Shown in pieces: positions 1-8,429 of a DNA stretch of 64,000 nt. Both the position numbers and the translations under genes were made by a program. How positions within the stretch are numbered: position 1 is the first letter of the stretch; every line of letters begins with the position of its first letter. The stretch comes from Syntrophomonadaceae bacterium. Its GTDB lineage: Bacteria; Bacillota; Syntrophomonadia; Syntrophomonadales; DTU052. The stretch is taken from positions 1 through 64,000 of the forward strand of contig JAAYDA010000037.1 of the NCBI GenBank assembly GCA_012729505.1. The letters are read 5' to 3'. The notes beneath the pieces are model-generated. The model saw only the letters and a program-made list of their open reading frames with translations. It had not been told where the DNA came from and ran no database searches.

Positions 1-1601
1 GGCAATTGATCTCTAAATTCAATTGTGCGCGGATATTTGTATACAGACATCTGTTCTCTGGCCCAGGCTACAAGTTCTTCTTCAGTAACTTTTCCTATCC
101 AATCAGGTTTTAAAACCACGAAGGCCTTGACGTCCTCTCCCCGGTATTCGTGGGGCAAGCCAATGACACAACATTCTAAAATAGCGGGATGCTGGTAAAG
201 ATAAGTCTCGACTTCAGCCGGAAACACACTATATCCTGAAGCTTTGATCAATTCTTTTAACCTGCCGTTAAGGATGACATACCCGTCTTCATCCAGTGTG
301 GCAATATCTCCTGTTCGGATCCATCCTTCAGGGAAGCATTCCGCCGTTTCTTCCGGGTTATTCCAATAACCGACAGCTACTGAAGGACCCCTAAGCCATA
401 ATTCGCCTTGTTCTCCCTGTTCAACATTTTTATCGATGTCGGTCATATCCGCAACGCGCACCTCAACCTGCGGGATTGGAGGACCTACGGTCCCCTGCTT
501 AATATTTTCGACCGGGTTCCAGGTCATGGTGGCGGTCGTTTCGCTCATTCCGTATCCTTCCGCCAGCTTGATCCCTATATCTTCAAATTTCTGTTGGATG
601 GCCGGGGGTAACGGCGCTCCTCCCATGGTCATGCGGCGAATCGAAGATACATCATAGTTTATGAATTTGGGATGGGTTATTAAAGCAATGTCCATAGTCG
701 TAATAGAGCACATGAAAGTTACCCGATATCTTTCGATGGTGGCAAGAACAATTTCCGGATCAAAGCGAACCATGATGCAGACAGTGCATCCCGTAAAAAT
801 AGGACAAAGCAGATGATTGCTCATACCAGTGATGTGAAATAGCGGTAACACCGCCAGGTGAATATCCTCATGGCTGTCGTTGCGCAACTGGGAATCCAGA
901 ATCGCCCTGTGTTTAATATTGCCGTGGGTTAACATTGCTCCTTTAGGATGGCCGGTAGTGCCCGAGGTGTATTGCAGCAGAGCAATGTCATGAATGGTCA
1001 CGTCAGCCAATTCCGTAATTGGGGCATTATTTATAAATTCCTGCCAGCTTGTGCGGTCTGAACCTGGTTCACCGACAGCCAGAATGCTTGATGGGAATTG
1101 GGGATAGGGCTCTTCCGGCAAGTATTCGGCCAAAGATGTTACGATTACAGCTTCAACCGATTTCAGGTCATTGCGAATGCTTTTGAATATCGGGAAAAGC
1201 TCTTCTTCAAGGATAAGCACTTTAGCTCCTGAATCATTGAGAACATAAGTCATTTCACCGCCTTTGAACATTGGACTGCCGGGAACGACAATTGCGCCCA
1301 GGCAATGAGCGGCAAAATAAGCTATTACGAATTGCGGACAGTTTTGGAGTCCGAGATAAACGCGGTCCCCTTTGCATACTCCCAATTTTTGCAGTCCTCC
1401 CGCAGCACGAAAGACCAAGTCTTTCAGCTCCATCCAGCTAATAAATCGACCGTAAAAAATAATAGCGGGCTTATTGTGAAAGCGGTGGGCATTATCGTAT
1501 AAGATCTTGAATAATGGATCACTTCCAGTCGAAACGCCTGCTCTGGGCCAACTTTCCGGCCAGCTTTTTTCCCAAAAAGGGTCCATTGCTTTAAATCTCA
1601 A
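1..1601 (-). CDS. AMP-forming acyl-CoA synthetase, 3' end beyond window
   Basis: Predicted to activate a carboxylic acid to its acyl-CoA through an acyl-adenylate. About 533 codons are visible; the last roughly 25 residues lie off the left edge. Near the edge the reverse strand reads GRLKELIKASGYSVFPAEVE, the hinge of the ANL superfamily, followed by the C-terminal subdomain. It closely parallels the ligase at 20259-21935, including the N-terminal pattern (RFKAMDPFWE here, EYKAMDRFWE there). A TTG start at 1601 is preferred: AGGAG (1611-1615) lies 9 nt upstream, whereas the in-frame ATG at 1586 is 24 nt away, and the TTG start matches the paralogue's N-terminus. A sigma-54-type promoter and dyad lie upstream. 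Substrate unknown; a fatty or aromatic acid is plausible. Confidence 0.88.
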   Translation of the reverse strand, partial: MRFKAMDPFWEKSWPESWPRAGVSTGSDPLFKILYDNAHRFHNKPAIIFYGRFISWMELKDLVFRAAGGLQKLGVCKGDRVYLGLQNCPQFVIAYFAAHCLGAIVVPGSPMFKGGEMTYVLNDSGAKVLILEEELFPIFKSIRNDLKSVEAVIVTSLAEYLPEEPYPQFPSSILAVGEPGSDRTSWQEFINNAPITELADVTIHDIALLQYTSGTTGHPKGAMLTHGNIKHRAILDSQLRNDSHEDIHLAVLPLFHITGMSNHLLCPIFTGCTVCIMVRFDPEIVLATIERYRVTFMCSITTMDIALITHPKFINYDVSSIRRMTMGGAPLPPAIQQKFEDIGIKLAEGYGMSETTATMTWNPVENIKQGTVGPPIPQVEVRVADMTDIDKNVEQGEQGELWLRGPSVAVGYWNNPEETAECFPEGWIRTGDIATLDEDGYVILNGRLKELIKASGYSVFPAEVETYLYQHPAILECCVIGLPHEYRGEDVKAFVVLKPDWIGKVTEEELVAWAREQMSVYKYPRTIEFRDQL

Positions 1602-1717
1602 TATTAATCGCTCCTTTTAATAAATTCAAAAATTGCTATTAAAGAAGAAATCCTTTACGTTTTTTCTGACATTTACCTCCTTTCGTGCAAAAAAGCACAT
1701 TTCGAATTATTTGGATT

Positions 1718-1733
1718 TGCAAAAATCATGCCA
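1718..1733 (-). promoter_or_regulatory. sigma-54 promoter of the ligase at 1-1601
   Basis: The reverse strand reads TGGCATGATTTTTGCA, matching the sigma-54 consensus TGGCAC-N5-TTGCA at the invariant GG and GC with correct spacing. It lies 117 bp upstream of the TTG start and differs by one base in the -24 box from the promoters at 17834 and 20194. Confidence 0.8.
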
Positions 1734-1808
1734 ATAAAAATAAAATTGTGACGATTACCCGTGTTTAGGGCCATGCGGTTTGGGGAATCTCTGTCTGTAT
1801 ATTATTTC

Positions 1809-1825
1809 TGTCCTGTTTCAGGACG
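1809..1825. promoter_or_regulatory. Putative activator-binding dyad (UAS)
   Basis: TGTCC-N7-GGACG lies 76 bp upstream of the sigma-54 promoter at 1718-1733. The same half-sites with the same 7-nt spacer occur upstream of the two other strong sigma-54 promoters (17709-17725 and 20071-20087). It could also serve the divergent aldehyde dehydrogenase gene. Binding by the activator encoded at 15628-17586 is inferred. Confidence 0.6.
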
Positions 1826-2284
1826 CTATTACATGCCTGTGTGTCCCGTTTGGCACATATTGCCTTTGGTGCATCCGTAAGAGATAGCAAATCTGCTCTG
1901 TGGGGCCTCGTGCCAGAGAAAGCAAAAGGAAGGATGGGGCTGTTGCAAAGATCTACTATATTGAAATAATAGCTCAAACAAGCAAAGCTAGAATCAACAA
2001 CATCATTAATAAGGATTTGTTTGACTTTTCGAGGCAGACATGGTAATTTTCAGGCAACAGGCACTTGTGCCAAGCATCTTCCATTTTTTCTGTCGGCCCA
2101 CTTAAGATTATTTTTCCATTCGAAGCGTAATCAGACATACCTTTTAATGAAATCATGCAACATTTGCCATAAATTATCTGACTTCTTTTAAGCCGAACAG
2201 TCGATAGAAAAAGCGGCTTAATTAAATAAAAAGGAGGGATGCCCGTTAGTGATGCTATCTTTGCCTTTAATTATACCTGTGGAT
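1826..2284. other. Intergenic stretch without a recognised gene
   Basis: About 460 bp between the dyad and the aldehyde dehydrogenase promoter candidate. Short reverse-strand open frames exist (70 and 60 codons), but they lack convincing ribosome binding sites and recognisable domains. No terminator or repeat was recognised. Confidence 0.4.
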
Positions 2285-2300
2285 TGGGAGCATTGATGCA
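2285..2300 (+). promoter_or_regulatory. Possible weak sigma-54 promoter of aldehyde dehydrogenase
   Basis: TGGGAGCATTGATGCA keeps the essential GG and GC at sigma-54 spacing but mismatches the consensus at three positions. It lies 48 bp upstream of the ATG at 2348. A short hairpin (GCAAGAA/TTCTTGC) follows. No TGTCC-N7-GGACA dyad was found at the usual distance; the nearest is at 1809. Confidence 0.35.
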
Positions 2301-2347
2301 AGAAAGCATTGTCCCTTCTTGCGTCAAGGTTAAGGGGGGATTAAATA

Positions 2348-3868
2348 ATGAGTAATATAATGGAATACCAAATGTTTATTAATGGTCAGTGGACCCCTGG
2401 ATTATCGGGCGAAACGATGGAGGTCATCAATCCGGCCACGAGAGAAGTAGTGGCGACAGTACCCCGAGGGTGCCGTGAAGACGTGGATCGAGCTCTGAAC
2501 TCGGCACGCAGCAGTTTTGAATCGGGAATCTGGGCTAATAAATCGGTAGAGGAAAGAGCCAAGGTTCTCATGGACGCTGCTATGTTGGTAGTGGCCAACA
2601 AAGAACGGCTGGCACAGCTTGAATCTTTGACTTCCGGCGCGACTATTCGCCGGTCAACTACTGTGGACATAGCTGAGGTAGCAGGAACTCTTCTTTTAAC
2701 GGCTATGATTGCCAAAGAAATGCCTAAGGTGGAGCACACTTTCTTTTCACCACCTTGGATAGCCCCTATGCACAGCTTCTGGAAACGGGAGCCGATCGGA
2801 GTATGTGCAGGCATAACTCCTTGGAATTTTCCCCTTATTTTGGCGATCTTTAAGATCGCTCCCGCCCTGGCAATGGGAAACAGTATCGTTATGAAACCTG
2901 CCAGCATTACTCCGGTAACTACCCTGGAATTAGCCAAAATTCTATCTGATGCCGGTGTTCCTCCGGGAGTTTTTAATGTTATTACCGGTCCGGGATCATC
3001 TATGGGCAATTACCTGGCCGGGCATCCGGAGGTTGATAAAATTGCTTTTACCGGATCCACCGAAGTGGGCAAGCAAATTGCCGGCCAGGCAGCAGAAACC
3101 ATCAAACGGGTAACCCTGGAACTGGGCGGCAAATCTCCCATATTGGTATTGGATGATGCTGATATGGAAGTGGCGGCCAACATGTGCCTTTTAGGGTTCT
3201 TGTTCCATTCCGGTCAGGTATGTGAATCGGGAACCCGTTTATTCGTACCTAGCTCCAAACAAGATGAGCTGGTAGAGCGCATGATAGCTAAGATCAAGAA
3301 GATGGTCATCGGCAACCAAATGGATATTGAGACTGACTTAGGCCCGGTGGTCAGTCAGAATCAGCTGGATACCATCGGCCGCTATGTCAAGGTGGGCCGG
3401 GAGGAAGGTGCTCAGTTAGCTTATGGGGGGCGCCAGCTTACGGATGGTATATATGAAAAAGGCTTCTATTATGAACCCACCATTTTTGTGAACTGCCATA
3501 ATAAGATGACTCAGGTGCGGGAAGAGATTTTCGGACCGGTTCAGTGTGTAATTCCCTATGATGATGTGGATGAGGCAGTGGCTATGGCTAACGACAGTAT
3601 CTATGGCCTGGGTGGAGGCATCTGCAGCACCAATGCCAGCCGTGCCCAGAAGCTGGCTGCCCGGCTCCGTACCGGAACTGTATGGATCAATACCTGGCAT
3701 GTATTGAGGCCGGATGCACCTTTTGGCGGATACAAGCAGAGCGGTTACGGGCGCGAGTGTTCCTATCACTCTTTGATGGCCTACAGTGAGGTTAAACACA
3801 TCTGCCAGGATCTGACCCCGGATGGTAATGATAAGCTGATGAGCCTGTTAATAGGTTCTAACCGCTAG
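2348..3868 (+). CDS. NAD(P)-dependent aldehyde dehydrogenase
   Basis: Cytoplasmic ALDH-superfamily enzyme of 506 residues, a normal length, predicted to oxidise an aldehyde to the carboxylic acid. The catalytic residues are visible: nucleophile Cys292 in GQVCESG, general base Glu258 in LELGG, Asn160 in TPWNFP, the MKPAS cofactor segment and FTGSTEVG in the Rossmann fold. The ATG at 2348 follows a purine-rich AAGGGGGG. The iron alcohol dehydrogenase begins 24 nt downstream, so the pair can take an alcohol through the aldehyde to the acid, which neighbouring acyl-CoA ligases could then activate. Substrate range cannot be read from the sequence. Confidence 0.93.
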   Translation: MSNIMEYQMFINGQWTPGLSGETMEVINPATREVVATVPRGCREDVDRALNSARSSFESGIWANKSVEERAKVLMDAAMLVVANKERLAQLESLTSGATIRRSTTVDIAEVAGTLLLTAMIAKEMPKVEHTFFSPPWIAPMHSFWKREPIGVCAGITPWNFPLILAIFKIAPALAMGNSIVMKPASITPVTTLELAKILSDAGVPPGVFNVITGPGSSMGNYLAGHPEVDKIAFTGSTEVGKQIAGQAAETIKRVTLELGGKSPILVLDDADMEVAANMCLLGFLFHSGQVCESGTRLFVPSSKQDELVERMIAKIKKMVIGNQMDIETDLGPVVSQNQLDTIGRYVKVGREEGAQLAYGGRQLTDGIYEKGFYYEPTIFVNCHNKMTQVREEIFGPVQCVIPYDDVDEAVAMANDSIYGLGGGICSTNASRAQKLAARLRTGTVWINTWHVLRPDAPFGGYKQSGYGRECSYHSLMAYSEVKHICQDLTPDGNDKLMSLLIGSNR

Positions 3869-3892
3869 GTCATAGGAGAGGAGGTTTTATAG

Positions 3893-5077
3893 ATGGCTGT
3901 GCCAAAATATTTTTTGTGGGATTATCGCAGTATAGTGGAAGTAGGTTCCGGTTGCCGCACTTTTATTCCTCAGCGGTTTGCTGATATGGGATGCAAACGC
4001 ATTGGTCTTATAACTGACGAAGGCCTGGTTAAGGCAGGTGTAGTTGACCAGGTTCTGGATATATTTACAGCCCAGGGAGAGCCCAAAATAGTGGGTATAT
4101 ATGACAACATAGAGCCTGATGCAGTTATGAGGGTAATAAATGATTGTGCCCGCTGGTGCCGGGAGTTGGCGGTGGATGGTCTGCTGGCAGTAGGCGGCGG
4201 CAGTGTACTGGATTCGGTCAAGGGAGTCAAAGCCCTGATGGGAATGGGAGAAGTAGATATCAAGGAAATTATGCCGGGTAATATCGGCCCCTATATGCGG
4301 CCGATGGGCCAGCCTTTAAACATACCCCATATTGCGGTTCCTACCACGGCAGGAACCGGTTCGGAATCTTCGCCGGTAGCGGTTATTTACAATGAAGAGG
4401 TCAGAGTGAAAGGTGATCTGCTTCATCCGTATTTACCGGCTGATTATGCCTTCCTGGATCCGGACTTCACACTGGGTTTGCCTGCCAAAATGACAGCTGA
4501 CACCGGATTTGATGCGCTTTCTCATGCGGTTGAAGCTATAAGCTCGCCTGGTTCCAACTGTATGATCGACGCTTTATCTATTCAAGCGGTCAGGCTTATT
4601 CGTAAATATCTGCCCATTGCTGTGGAGGATGGGAGGAATCTGGAGGCTCGCACTAAAATGCTGGTGGCCAGCAATATGTCCATCATGTCCTTTGCCATGT
4701 CCGGCTTATTCTATCCCATCCATAATGTAGCCCACGCGGCGGGGGGGCAGCTGCGCATACCACATGGGGAGGCTAATGGCGTACTGATACCCATATTGAT
4801 GGAGCAATATCCTAAGCACTATCTGGCTAATGCCGAAGTGCTGGCAGAAGCTTTTGGGGTAGATGGTGAGGGAATGACCCAAGAAGAAATGGTGGCCGCA
4901 TCTGTTCAGAAGGTACGAGAGCTACAGCAGAAATGCGGAGTAAACCCGAAGTTCTCCCAGTCGCTTGCTGCTGATATACAGGAACTGATGTACTGGGCGA
5001 TCAAATTCGACCCAGCCGGAATTTTCTATCCTCTGCCCGATGAAGTCATACGCGGCTGCATTGCTGCTGCTTTTTAA
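3893..5077 (+). CDS. Iron-containing alcohol dehydrogenase
   Basis: Group III, Fe2+-dependent alcohol dehydrogenase of 394 residues, interconverting an alcohol and aldehyde with NAD(P)H. The nucleotide-binding GGGS is at 101-104 and the TGSESS segment near 155. Metal ligands match the family: Asp207 and His211 in DALSHAVE, His277 in HNVAH and His291 in PHGEANG. The start follows GGAGAGGAGG. It is probably co-transcribed with the aldehyde dehydrogenase just upstream. Methanol, ethanol and 1,3-propanediol dehydrogenases share this fold, so the exact alcohol is open. Confidence 0.92.
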   Translation: MAVPKYFLWDYRSIVEVGSGCRTFIPQRFADMGCKRIGLITDEGLVKAGVVDQVLDIFTAQGEPKIVGIYDNIEPDAVMRVINDCARWCRELAVDGLLAVGGGSVLDSVKGVKALMGMGEVDIKEIMPGNIGPYMRPMGQPLNIPHIAVPTTAGTGSESSPVAVIYNEEVRVKGDLLHPYLPADYAFLDPDFTLGLPAKMTADTGFDALSHAVEAISSPGSNCMIDALSIQAVRLIRKYLPIAVEDGRNLEARTKMLVASNMSIMSFAMSGLFYPIHNVAHAAGGQLRIPHGEANGVLIPILMEQYPKHYLANAEVLAEAFGVDGEGMTQEEMVAASVQKVRELQQKCGVNPKFSQSLAADIQELMYWAIKFDPAGIFYPLPDEVIRGCIAAAF

Positions 5078-5089
5078 GCATAAAGCTTG

Positions 5090-5121
5090 ACAGATAAAGG
5101 AACGGGGTTCTTTTTATCTGG
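5090..5121 (+). terminator. Hairpin after alcohol dehydrogenase
   Basis: An AGATAAA...TTTATCT stem with an inner GAAC/GTTC pairing lies about 13 bp after the stop codon. The T-run is inside the 3' arm rather than after it, so termination efficiency is uncertain. Confidence 0.4.
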
Positions 5122-5157
5122 CCACGCTTTACTATAAGATAATTATATTAATAGTAT

Positions 5158-5282
5158 ATTGTCCTTAAGCTACCAGAGGGGAGAGCTATACGTAATTACG
5201 CGACGGTCCAAGGGGAATGCTCAAGGGATTATTCGGTAGTCAGGACGGAAGCCAAGGATGAGATCAGCCTTCAGGTTTGTGT
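5158..5282. other. Intergenic block of unknown role
   Basis: A G-rich stretch including the palindrome CGTAATTACG and several GGGG/GGA runs, unlike the AT-rich flanks. It contains no open frame with a ribosome binding site. It ends at the extended -10 promoter preceding the ABC-F leader, so it lies mostly outside that transcript. It could be a remnant of a structured RNA or mobile intron; nothing diagnostic was recognised. Confidence 0.25.
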
Positions 5283-5288
5283 TATAAT
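5280..5288 (+). promoter_or_regulatory. Extended -10 promoter for the ABC-F leader
   Basis: TGTTATAAT is an extended -10 element (TGnTATAAT) about 250 bp before the ABC-F start. No good -35 box was seen, which is usual for extended -10 promoters. It would give a long leader carrying the attenuator at 5480-5521. Confidence 0.5.
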
Positions 5289-5455
5289 ACATTTGTATTT
5301 TTCAAGATTGGAGTTGGGAGGATGCGCTAGTTTTCCTGCTGATAAAAAACACGATAGAACAGGTAAATCAGTATTGCATAATGCTTGTTTTGTTGTGTCC
5401 GTGCGGGAAAGTTGATGCATCTGAAAACTCATGGCTTACGTTGATTGCTATTAAC

Positions 5456-5488
5456 ATGGTGCTTGATGTTGGTGCTGTTATGAGATGA
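5456..5488 (+). CDS. Candidate 10-residue leader peptide
   Basis: ATG to TGA encoding MVLDVGAVMR, with its stop codon inside the 5' arm of the terminator hairpin at 5480-5521. A second mini-ORF, 5431-5454 (MAYVDCY), ends just before it. Neither has a strong ribosome binding site. The overlap of a tiny ORF with an attenuator is typical of ribosome-mediated attenuation of antibiotic-resistance ABC-F genes, where stalling on the leader opens the terminator. Translation is unproven. Confidence 0.35.
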   Translation: MVLDVGAVMR

Positions 5489-5521
5489 AGGGATTAGCTT
5501 TCCTGTATCTCATATTTTTTT
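5480..5521 (+). terminator. Attenuator hairpin before ABC-F gene
   Basis: ATGAGAT (5480-5486) pairs with ATCTCAT (5507-5513), extended internally by AGG/CCT, and is followed by seven T (5515-5521). It sits only 5 bp before the gene's AGGAGG, so it looks like a regulatory terminator of this gene rather than the end of an upstream operon. Confidence 0.65.
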
Positions 5522-5540
5522 GCACAGGAGGAAAGACACC

Positions 5541-7016
5541 ATGCCACTTATAAATGTTACCAATCTTACCTTTAGTTACGATGGTGGTTTTGAAGACATC
5601 TTTGAGAATATCAGTTTTCAGATCGATACTGACTGGAAGCTTGGTTTTACCGGAAGAAATGGCCGTGGGAAAACCACCTTTTTGAATCTTTTGATGGGCA
5701 AATTCGATTATAGCGGCAGTATATCAGCCGACGTGTCCTTTGAATATTTCCCTTACGAAGTGAAGGATGAGCGGATGGATACGGCCGAAGTCATTGATAC
5801 TATTATTGACGGCTATCAGGATTGGCAGCTTATCAGAGAGCTTAATCTGCTGGAAGTGTCCAACGATGTACTTTACCGTCCGTTTTACACACTTTCTAAC
5901 GGCGAGCAGAACAAGGTGCTGCTTGCGGCTTTGTTTCTAAAGGAAAATGGATTTTTGCTGATTGACGAGCCTACCAATCATCTGGATATGAACGGTCGAA
6001 GGATTGTAAGTGAATACCTGCGGGGCAAGCGTGGGTTCATACTGGTTTCTCACGATCGGGCATTTCTGGACAATTGCATAGATCATATCCTATCCATCAA
6101 TCGAACTAATATCGAGATTCGAAAAGGGAATTTCTCTTCATGGTGGCACAATAAAGGGCTCCAGGACAATCAGGAAATCGCCAGAAATGACGCCTTAAAA
6201 AAGGATATCAATAGACTGGATAAATCCGCCCGGCGGACTTCTGATTGGTCTGACCGGGTGGAAAAATCCAAAAGCGGGCGAATTTCCGGAGTTAAGCCTG
6301 ACAAAGGCTACGTTGGGCATAAATCAGCCAAAATGATGAAGCGCTCCAAGGTGCTTGAAACCAGGTTGCATGATGCCATTGAGGAAAAATCGGCGTTGCT
6401 GAAAAACATTGAAACAGCTTCATCCTTGAAGATCCATCCTTTGAGATATCATACCAATCGAATGGCAGAACTGGAGAATATCAGCATAATTTTCGAAGAA
6501 TGTCCAATATGTGAAGGGGTCAGTTTCAGTATTGAATCAGGAGACCGGATTGCTTTGGGCGGAGGAAATGGCTCTGGCAAATCAAGTATTATCAAGCTTA
6601 TCCTGGGTGAAACCATTCCATATCAAGGGATAATAAGAAAAGGAAGCAGGCTGAAGATTTCTTATATCAGTCAGACCGTTTCTGATCTGACAGGCCACCT
6701 GACTGATTATGCCAGGGATTCAGGCATTGATCAGACGCTGTTCAAAACCATACTGCGCAAGCTGGACTTTTCAAGAGGTATGTTCGACATAGATATGAAA
6801 AATTTCAGCGATGGACAGAAGAAAAAGGTTATGCTTGCAAGAAGTCTTTGCGAATCAGCCCATCTATATATCTGGGATGAACCACTCAACTATGTTGATG
6901 TCATATCCAGGATGCAGATCGAGGAACTTATCAGATATTATGAGCCGACTCTCCTGTTTGTTGAACATGACCGCGCTTTTTGTGATAATATTGCAACAAA
7001 AAAGATATTGATATAA
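5541..7016 (+). CDS. ABC-F ribosomal protection protein, Lsa-like
   Basis: Soluble ATPase of 491 residues with two ABC domains and no membrane segments. Domain 1 has Walker A GRNGRGKTT, signature LSNGEQ and Walker B LLIDEPTNHLD. A long basic linker follows (about residues 195-300). Domain 2 has GGNGSGKSS, FSDGQK and LYIWDEPLNYVD. Such proteins bind the ribosomal E site and displace lincosamide, streptogramin A or pleuromutilin antibiotics. The ATG at 5541 is preceded by AGGAGG (5526-5531); an in-frame TTG at 5520 is excluded because it lies before the ribosome binding site. The attenuator leader suggests antibiotic-responsive expression. The exact drug spectrum is not readable. Confidence 0.85.
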   Translation: MPLINVTNLTFSYDGGFEDIFENISFQIDTDWKLGFTGRNGRGKTTFLNLLMGKFDYSGSISADVSFEYFPYEVKDERMDTAEVIDTIIDGYQDWQLIRELNLLEVSNDVLYRPFYTLSNGEQNKVLLAALFLKENGFLLIDEPTNHLDMNGRRIVSEYLRGKRGFILVSHDRAFLDNCIDHILSINRTNIEIRKGNFSSWWHNKGLQDNQEIARNDALKKDINRLDKSARRTSDWSDRVEKSKSGRISGVKPDKGYVGHKSAKMMKRSKVLETRLHDAIEEKSALLKNIETASSLKIHPLRYHTNRMAELENISIIFEECPICEGVSFSIESGDRIALGGGNGSGKSSIIKLILGETIPYQGIIRKGSRLKISYISQTVSDLTGHLTDYARDSGIDQTLFKTILRKLDFSRGMFDIDMKNFSDGQKKKVMLARSLCESAHLYIWDEPLNYVDVISRMQIEELIRYYEPTLLFVEHDRAFCDNIATKKILI

Positions 7017-7281
7017 AAAAGGCTCCCTCTCTTGGTGAGATTATGAATTTCAGCAACAAAATATCGTGAAAACATGCCTCGTGATCATATAGATTGACGG
7101 GGCTTCATATGCTCATGATTGACGAAATTGTAGCAACAATCCCATATCCCGACGCCTCTGTCTTAATATAAAATATAATTAAAACAATCCTGAGAAATGG
7201 AGTGATTGTTCCGATACTGATTTTGCAGGCAAAGCCGGCATTTTTAGAATCTGGTGATTAAAAAAGGGGAGGAAAGCAGTT

Positions 7282-8187
7282 ATGACTTTTTGTGGTGATT
7301 GCGGTAATCAGATACAGGAGGGGGTTAAATTCTGTCCCGCTTGTGGCAGACCGGCTCAGCCGGGAGATGGAAAACCAGTGCGGAGGAAGCGGGCGGACGA
7401 GGTGGAATTCAAGATATATGGCGGGGATCTCCAGTTTGTAGAAATAATGCTTGATCCCGGCGAGACGGTTGTGGCTGAAGCGGGCGGCATGATGTATATG
7501 GACAGCGCCATCCGAATGGACACAATTTTTGGAGATGGCTCCGGTCGTGACGAGGGTAAAGGGTTAATGGATAAGCTGGTCTCGGCCGGCAAGCGTGTAA
7601 TCACAGGTGAAAGCCTGTTCATGACTTCCTTCACAAACGGCGGGCGTGAAAAGAAATGCGTATCCTTCGCTGCTCCCTATCCTGGACATGTGATTCCCCT
7701 TGATTTGGCCGAAATGGGAGGAACGCTTATTTGTCAGAAGGATTCCTTTTTGTGCGCGGCAAAAGGCGTATCTGTCGGCATAGCATTTCAAAAAAAGATC
7801 GGCGTGGGTTTATTCGGTGGTGAGGGATTTATCATGCAGAAGCTGGAAGGCGACGGTCTTGTCTTCATGCACGCCGGTGGTGCCATCATCAAGAAAGAAC
7901 TGGCATCCGGGGAGACACTGAAGCTTGATACCGGCTGCCTGGTGGCGCTAACCAAGACGGTGAATTACGATGTTCAGTTTTCCGGCGATGTCAAGACCGC
8001 ACTGTTCGGCGGTGAGGGCTTGGTGTTGGCCACTCTGACAGGGCCGGGGACGGTCTGGCTGCAATCATTACCCTTTTCCCGTATGGCCGACCGGATCATT
8101 TCTGCCGGTCAAAAAGGAGGCAGGGGAAAAGAAGAAAGTAGTATACTGGGAAGCAAGGGTATAGGAACTTTCTTTAGCAACGACTAG
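7282..8187 (+). CDS. Zinc-ribbon AIM24/TIGR00266-family protein
   Basis: 301 residues. An N-terminal zinc ribbon (CGDCGNQ...CPACGRP, residues 5-25) is joined to an AIM24-like domain (about 45-275) rich in beta strands and glycine repeats such as GLFGGEGF and ALFGGEGL. The family is widespread in Firmicutes; its biochemical role is not established. No membrane segment is evident. The start follows GGGGAGG. It stands alone between the ABC-F gene and the CO dehydrogenase region, with no visible functional link to either. Confidence 0.8.
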   Translation: MTFCGDCGNQIQEGVKFCPACGRPAQPGDGKPVRRKRADEVEFKIYGGDLQFVEIMLDPGETVVAEAGGMMYMDSAIRMDTIFGDGSGRDEGKGLMDKLVSAGKRVITGESLFMTSFTNGGREKKCVSFAAPYPGHVIPLDLAEMGGTLICQKDSFLCAAKGVSVGIAFQKKIGVGLFGGEGFIMQKLEGDGLVFMHAGGAIIKKELASGETLKLDTGCLVALTKTVNYDVQFSGDVKTALFGGEGLVLATLTGPGTVWLQSLPFSRMADRIISAGQKGGRGKEESSILGSKGIGTFFSND

Positions 8188-8429
8188 GTTTTGAGGCTGG
8201 ACCCATACTAGGGTGTTTTCTCCCCGATACGGATATCTGGGGGACCCGGCCACCGGATCAGGTAATAGCGCTTTTGGGCTACTATCAGACCGGCATGTAA
8301 AAACGGAAAATGTAACCATCCATACAGAAACAGGAAGCCATTGCAGGCGGATTCATGTATGAAGACGATTTTGACTGAAACAGTACATTCATCAATCACG
8401 GCATACAGTGATGGAAGGGAGAAAAAAGC

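Noticed and set aside
1854-1867. TGGCAC...TTGCC resembling a sigma-54 promoter
   Set aside because: GG to GC spacing is two bases too short.
1765-2156. Two short reverse-strand frames upstream of the aldehyde dehydrogenase
   Set aside because: They overlap the regulatory dyad region, lack ribosome binding sites and resemble no family.
2386-3009. Reverse-strand frame of 207 codons inside the aldehyde dehydrogenase gene
   Set aside because: Antisense to conserved catalytic regions; no independent evidence of coding.
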